DNA from: an uncultured Prevotellaceae bacterium | Lineage (GTDB): Bacteria; Bacteroidota; Bacteroidia; Bacteroidales; Bacteroidaceae | NCBI GenBank assembly: GCA_947306605.1 | Contig: CAMZHB010000059.1 | Span: forward strand, 1-8,327 | Direction of reading: 5' to 3' | Length of the DNA: 8,327 nucleotides | Shown: positions 6,901-8,327 of the stretch, in pieces | How positions within the stretch are numbered: position 1 is the first letter of the stretch | Layout of the letters: the number at the start of each line of letters is the position of its first letter | Position numbers and translations under genes: made by a program | The notes under the pieces: model-generated | Databases searched by the model: none | The model's input: the letters and a program-made list of their open reading frames with translations, nothing else | Told to the model about the DNA's origin: nothing

Positions 6901-7697
6901 CCCAGATCGTCGAGGTTGAAGCGCACCTGCTTGTTGGCCGTCGGGCCGTAGGTGCCGTCGGCGGCGTTGTGATCGAAGAAAATGGTGGCATAACCGTGGG
7001 GCTTCACGGAGCCGTAGGTCATGGGGATCATGAACTTGGTCAAGTCGTCCGGGTCGTCGCTGACGTAGAGGCCGCCGAGGTTCACGGTCTTGTCCGTTGT
7101 GTTGTAGAGTTCCAGCCAGGCCCCGTAGTTGAACGAGTGGTCGATGTACTGGTCGATGTTGGCCACCTGTATTTCGTTGGCCACAAGAGCTTCGGCCGGA
7201 TTCACGTCGTCGTAGTCATCGTAAGCGTCCGGCGTGACGGTCAGTCCGCAGTCGAAGAACTTGCCGCCCACATTCTGTTGCTGATAGACGGCAATCACGT
7301 TTTTCCCGACCCTCAGGTAGATGCTTGGAATCTCAAAGTGGATGGCATTCTTGCCTATGGTCCAGTCCTCGGCCTGGTCGATGAGATGACCGTTCACGTA
7401 GATGGTGTAAGTGTCGTCGTGGAGCACGTCGAGCACGTATTTTGACGTCCGTTTCACCTCGTCGAGCGTGAAGTCGCGGCGTATCCAATAGTTGTTGTAC
7501 TCGTTGCCCTGCCAGATGGTCCTCACCACGTCGATGAAGCCGCTGTTTCCGATGGGCATCTCGGCCTGTTGCCATGAGGAGTCCTTGAAATCAGGCTTGG
7601 TCCACTCCAGCGATGGCATGGCGCCCTCGACGGTGGGGCCGTTCGTCCGCTTCCCGTTGGGGGCATAGTAGCACTGGTTGTAAAACATCGTGCCCAC
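3912..7697 (-). CDS. CotH kinase-like, lamin-tail multidomain secreted protein (main part)
   Basis: This frame encodes 1261 residues (numbering from GTG 7697). The domains in order are: a galactose-binding-like beta-sandwich (about 1-155); lamin tail domain 1 (about 170-315); a chitobiase/hexosaminidase C-terminal-type strand domain with LRYTTDGSTPS (about 327-403); a CotH kinase-like domain (about 408-750); an InlB-like beta module (about 796-840 and 1005-1032) split by a second galactose-binding-like domain (about 845-1003); lamin tail domain 2 (about 1040-1190); and a tail with YYAVNGIRL and RKVVVK like type IX sorting domains. The CotH motifs GGWS-SSFRLKAK (480-496), LLIRNGGNDND (521-531), NGEYIGLLNLRD (567-578) and DVDWGF (680-685) are intact, so protein-kinase-like activity on a secreted or surface target is possible. 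The frame has no signal peptide. It continues in the same frame from the secretory fragment at 8240-7704, separated only by TAG and two sense codons, so GTG 7697 is unlikely to be a natural start. Confidence 0.85.
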   Translation of the reverse strand: MGTMFYNQCYYAPNGKRTNGPTVEGAMPSLEWTKPDFKDSSWQQAEMPIGNSGFIDVVRTIWQGNEYNNYWIRRDFTLDEVKRTSKYVLDVLHDDTYTIYVNGHLIDQAEDWTIGKNAIHFEIPSIYLRVGKNVIAVYQQQNVGGKFFDCGLTVTPDAYDDYDDVNPAEALVANEIQVANIDQYIDHSFNYGAWLELYNTTDKTVNLGGLYVSDDPDDLTKFMIPMTYGSVKPHGYATIFFDHNAADGTYGPTANKQVRFNLDDLGGTIYVSDYDGKPFITQDYPAAVMRCSYARQTDGTGKWEMTGEPTPGASNNGSDFTDKRLDAPLVDTDSRLFTSPFTVNVTIPEGATLRYTTDGSTPSKTSSESTDGVFNIETTTPLRLRLFQKGYLPSEVVTRSYILRDKDYYLPVLSVNTAHDNLYGDSIGVYCQGVNGVTGHGNNSVRNNLNMDWVRPVNVEYITPDGQMVINQEAEFGIIGGWSRLYAPSSFRLKAKTIFEGKKSFDYPFFHKKPYNKYKELLIRNGGNDNDSKAHGRIKDAIIQQTLSTSGIYVDCQALQPVHVFFNGEYIGLLNLRDPSNKYFATANYGYDKDNVDAFEYSNGYFQKAGDNMAYQEWVSLAANAETTYPTLRDMVDMDEYINHAAALTYIGSSDWICNNNNLKGFRNRDGGKFHIVLFDVDWGFKNAQGLSTLMGSNANDYIRTFKNMTKNSDFKRQFIDAYCLMHGSVFTAERSKAIGDSLANLFEPALAMENKQPWTSYNELVPNMTNESRREQHIQALRNTMGLGQGMKVTLGANIPEAQLRVNRLNVPLNRFDGTLFAPVDIEASAPAGSNFAGWQTNATEPLIRKGDTWNYWDQGSLDMVIWTDIDPDGWKQGTTPIGYGKSDIATTTEANLPCYYFQKTIELDDLSDVIAIRLNYVADDGFVVYINGTEAARYLMPDGHPNYDTFATTYAESNPDSGSLDLNKDLFHPGKNYIAVEVHNNKLASTDIYWDAELTVKKTMGTIVSTERTITLTTDEDQTLTAVFEPIEPKYLNYAGATPVVINEVSAANTIFANDYYKRNDWIELYNTTADSIDITGMYLSDDPSNPQKHQIQPLNTGATVIPPYGHLIVWADKLDPLRQLHTEFKLGNTDGQCVILTAADRTWSDTLRYVRHTGEESVGRYPDGGKRVFHMTRPTPAAANQLTTYATWLYGLDVNFDPASLEGIAQAQVDHGRVVRTEYYAVNGIRLTTPQRGVNIVKMTHEDGTVTTRKVVVK

Positions 7698-7703
7698 CCA
7701 CTT

Positions 7704-8240
7704 CTATGGAATACTGCTCTTTTCTTCCGTGAGCGAAATGCCGGCGATTTCGACGACCGTCCCTTCAGCGTTGCCGCCAAAGTCGAGGCACAGCTTCATG
7801 TCGTTGATTTCCGTGCCCGAGATATTGTCAATCACGATGGTGTCGCCGTTCGCCTCCGTCTCAAGATAGGCCGCCTGGACTTGGTCGTTCTCATTCTCGG
7901 CCAAAGTCACCGCGATCGAGCACGCCGCTCCTTTGACTGCCGTAGCCTTCAGCGACAGCCGGTAGGTGTGCGAGGCATACAGGTTTATTGGTGTCTTGAA
8001 CTGCACCTGTGCCTGCCCCTTTTGAGACGTCGCATAAGGCAGGCGGACCGTGTATACGTCACCCTCGCGGGCCTCACACAGTTGTGGCCACGAGTTGTCG
8101 TAGTTCCGTCCGGGATTGAACAGCAGACGGGCCGTCCACGCGGTGTTGTAACCCATGTCCAGACCGTTGTCACCTCTCTCCGACTGCGCCCATGTGCAGA
8201 CCGAAGTAATGCATAGGAGAAGTAGCAGCAGTTTCTTCAT
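7704..8240 (-). CDS. Signal peptide and N-terminal beta domain of the CotH protein, ended by an in-frame TAG
   Basis: This frame encodes 178 residues. MKKLLLLLLCITSVCTWAQ is a typical Sec signal peptide, with likely cleavage after residue 19 (WAQ/S). Residues about 20-172 form a Trp- and Asn-containing beta-rich domain (AWTARLLFNPG, NSWPQL, YRLSLKATA, MKLCLDFGG) of the carbohydrate-binding jelly-roll type seen at the front of many Bacteroidota secreted proteins. The frame ends SSIP-TAG (7706-7704) and then continues open in the same phase as KWVGTMFYNQ. The parsimonious reading is one ancestral protein of about 1442 residues (8240-3912) with a nonsense change, a sequencing error, or much less likely read-through. 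As it stands the product would be a short secreted beta-domain protein. No TAnnTTTG promoter box is visible in the 87 bp upstream that remain in the window. Confidence 0.8.
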   Translation of the reverse strand: MKKLLLLLLCITSVCTWAQSERGDNGLDMGYNTAWTARLLFNPGRNYDNSWPQLCEAREGDVYTVRLPYATSQKGQAQVQFKTPINLYASHTYRLSLKATAVKGAACSIAVTLAENENDQVQAAYLETEANGDTIVIDNISGTEINDMKLCLDFGGNAEGTVVEIAGISLTEEKSSIP

Positions 8241-8281
8241 TTTCTATTTCGTCTCATTCATTCAATGAAACTTTCTTCTGC
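8241..8281. other. Very short gap between divergent genes
   Basis: Only 41 bp separate the minus-strand ATG (8240) from ATG 8282, and 24 bp if the MFS gene begins at 8265. No TAnnTTTG box is visible on either strand. This is too short to hold two normal divergent promoters. Confidence 0.5.
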
Positions 8282-8327
8282 ATGGGCTTCGTGGACCTGG
8301 TGGGCATCGCCTCCAACTATGTGAAGG
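8282..8327 (+). CDS. Sugar MFS transporter-like, N-terminal fragment (partial)
   Basis: Only 15 codons remain before the window ends. They read GFVDLVGIASNYVK, which I recognise as the first-helix pattern of a family of Bacteroidota sugar MFS transporters (FucP-like and relatives). These are inner-membrane proteins that import monosaccharides. The in-frame codons just upstream also look like a helix (TFFC before the Met), but that frame has no ATG between its stop at 8207-8209 and 8282. An ATG at 8265 lies in a different frame, and one extra T in CTTTCTTC (8271-8278) would join it to this frame as MKLFFCMGFVDL. The true start is therefore uncertain, and a frameshift or a truncated 5' end is possible. 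The carbohydrate role would suit the GH127 and ROK genes elsewhere in the window. Confidence 0.45.
   Translation, partial: MGFVDLVGIASNYVK

Noticed and set aside
1..8327. CRISPR array, tRNA, rRNA, transposase or integrase
   Set aside because: No regularly spaced repeats, no tRNA-like cloverleaf and no recognisable recombinase motifs were found when reading both strands.

Overview
The window looks like chromosomal DNA from a gut- or oral-type member of the Bacteroidota (Bacteroidales, possibly Prevotella-like). This rests on a GH127-type carbohydrate enzyme next to a ROK kinase, a large secreted CotH/lamin-tail protein whose C-terminal tail resembles type IX secretion sorting domains, a TonB-C-domain protein with an N-terminal zinc ribbon, a TAnnTTTG-type promoter -7 box, and weak Shine-Dalgarno sequences. 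The species cannot be fixed from this sequence alone.

Layout. (1) Positions 1-1245, G+C-rich, + strand: the last 44 codons of a GH127/DUF1680-type glycosidase, followed 7 bp later by a ROK-family sugar kinase/regulator. This is probably the end of a sugar-utilisation operon. (2) Positions 1246-1554: intergenic DNA with a perfect 36-bp palindrome, a second GC-rich hairpin with a T-tract (a good intrinsic terminator), and a probable promoter. (3) Positions 1555-3766, clearly A+T-rich, + strand: two related membrane proteins that start with zinc ribbons. The first is zinc ribbon-TM-acidic linker-TonB C-terminal domain. The second is double zinc ribbon-TM-repeat-C-terminal beta domain, but it is split into two reading frames by an apparent 1-nt frameshift near 2789. 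A strong terminator follows at 3772-3803. (4) Positions 8240-3912, G+C-rich, - strand: a large secreted multidomain CotH-kinase-like surface protein, interrupted by a single in-frame TAG at 7704-7706. (5) Positions 8241-8327: a very short gap and then the start of a sugar-transporter-like MFS gene on the + strand, cut by the window end.

How the parts relate. The GH127, ROK and MFS pieces fit carbohydrate catabolism, and the CotH/lamin-tail protein fits a secreted or surface product. The zinc-ribbon pair is compositionally foreign to its flanks and looks like a self-contained two-gene cassette with its own promoter and terminator. It is the most interesting and least understood part of the window.

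Two genes (zinc-ribbon gene 2 and CotH) are each broken by one apparent point lesion, and the MFS start also looks disturbed. Either several genes here are decaying, or the underlying assembly carries base errors. The sequence alone cannot decide between these.
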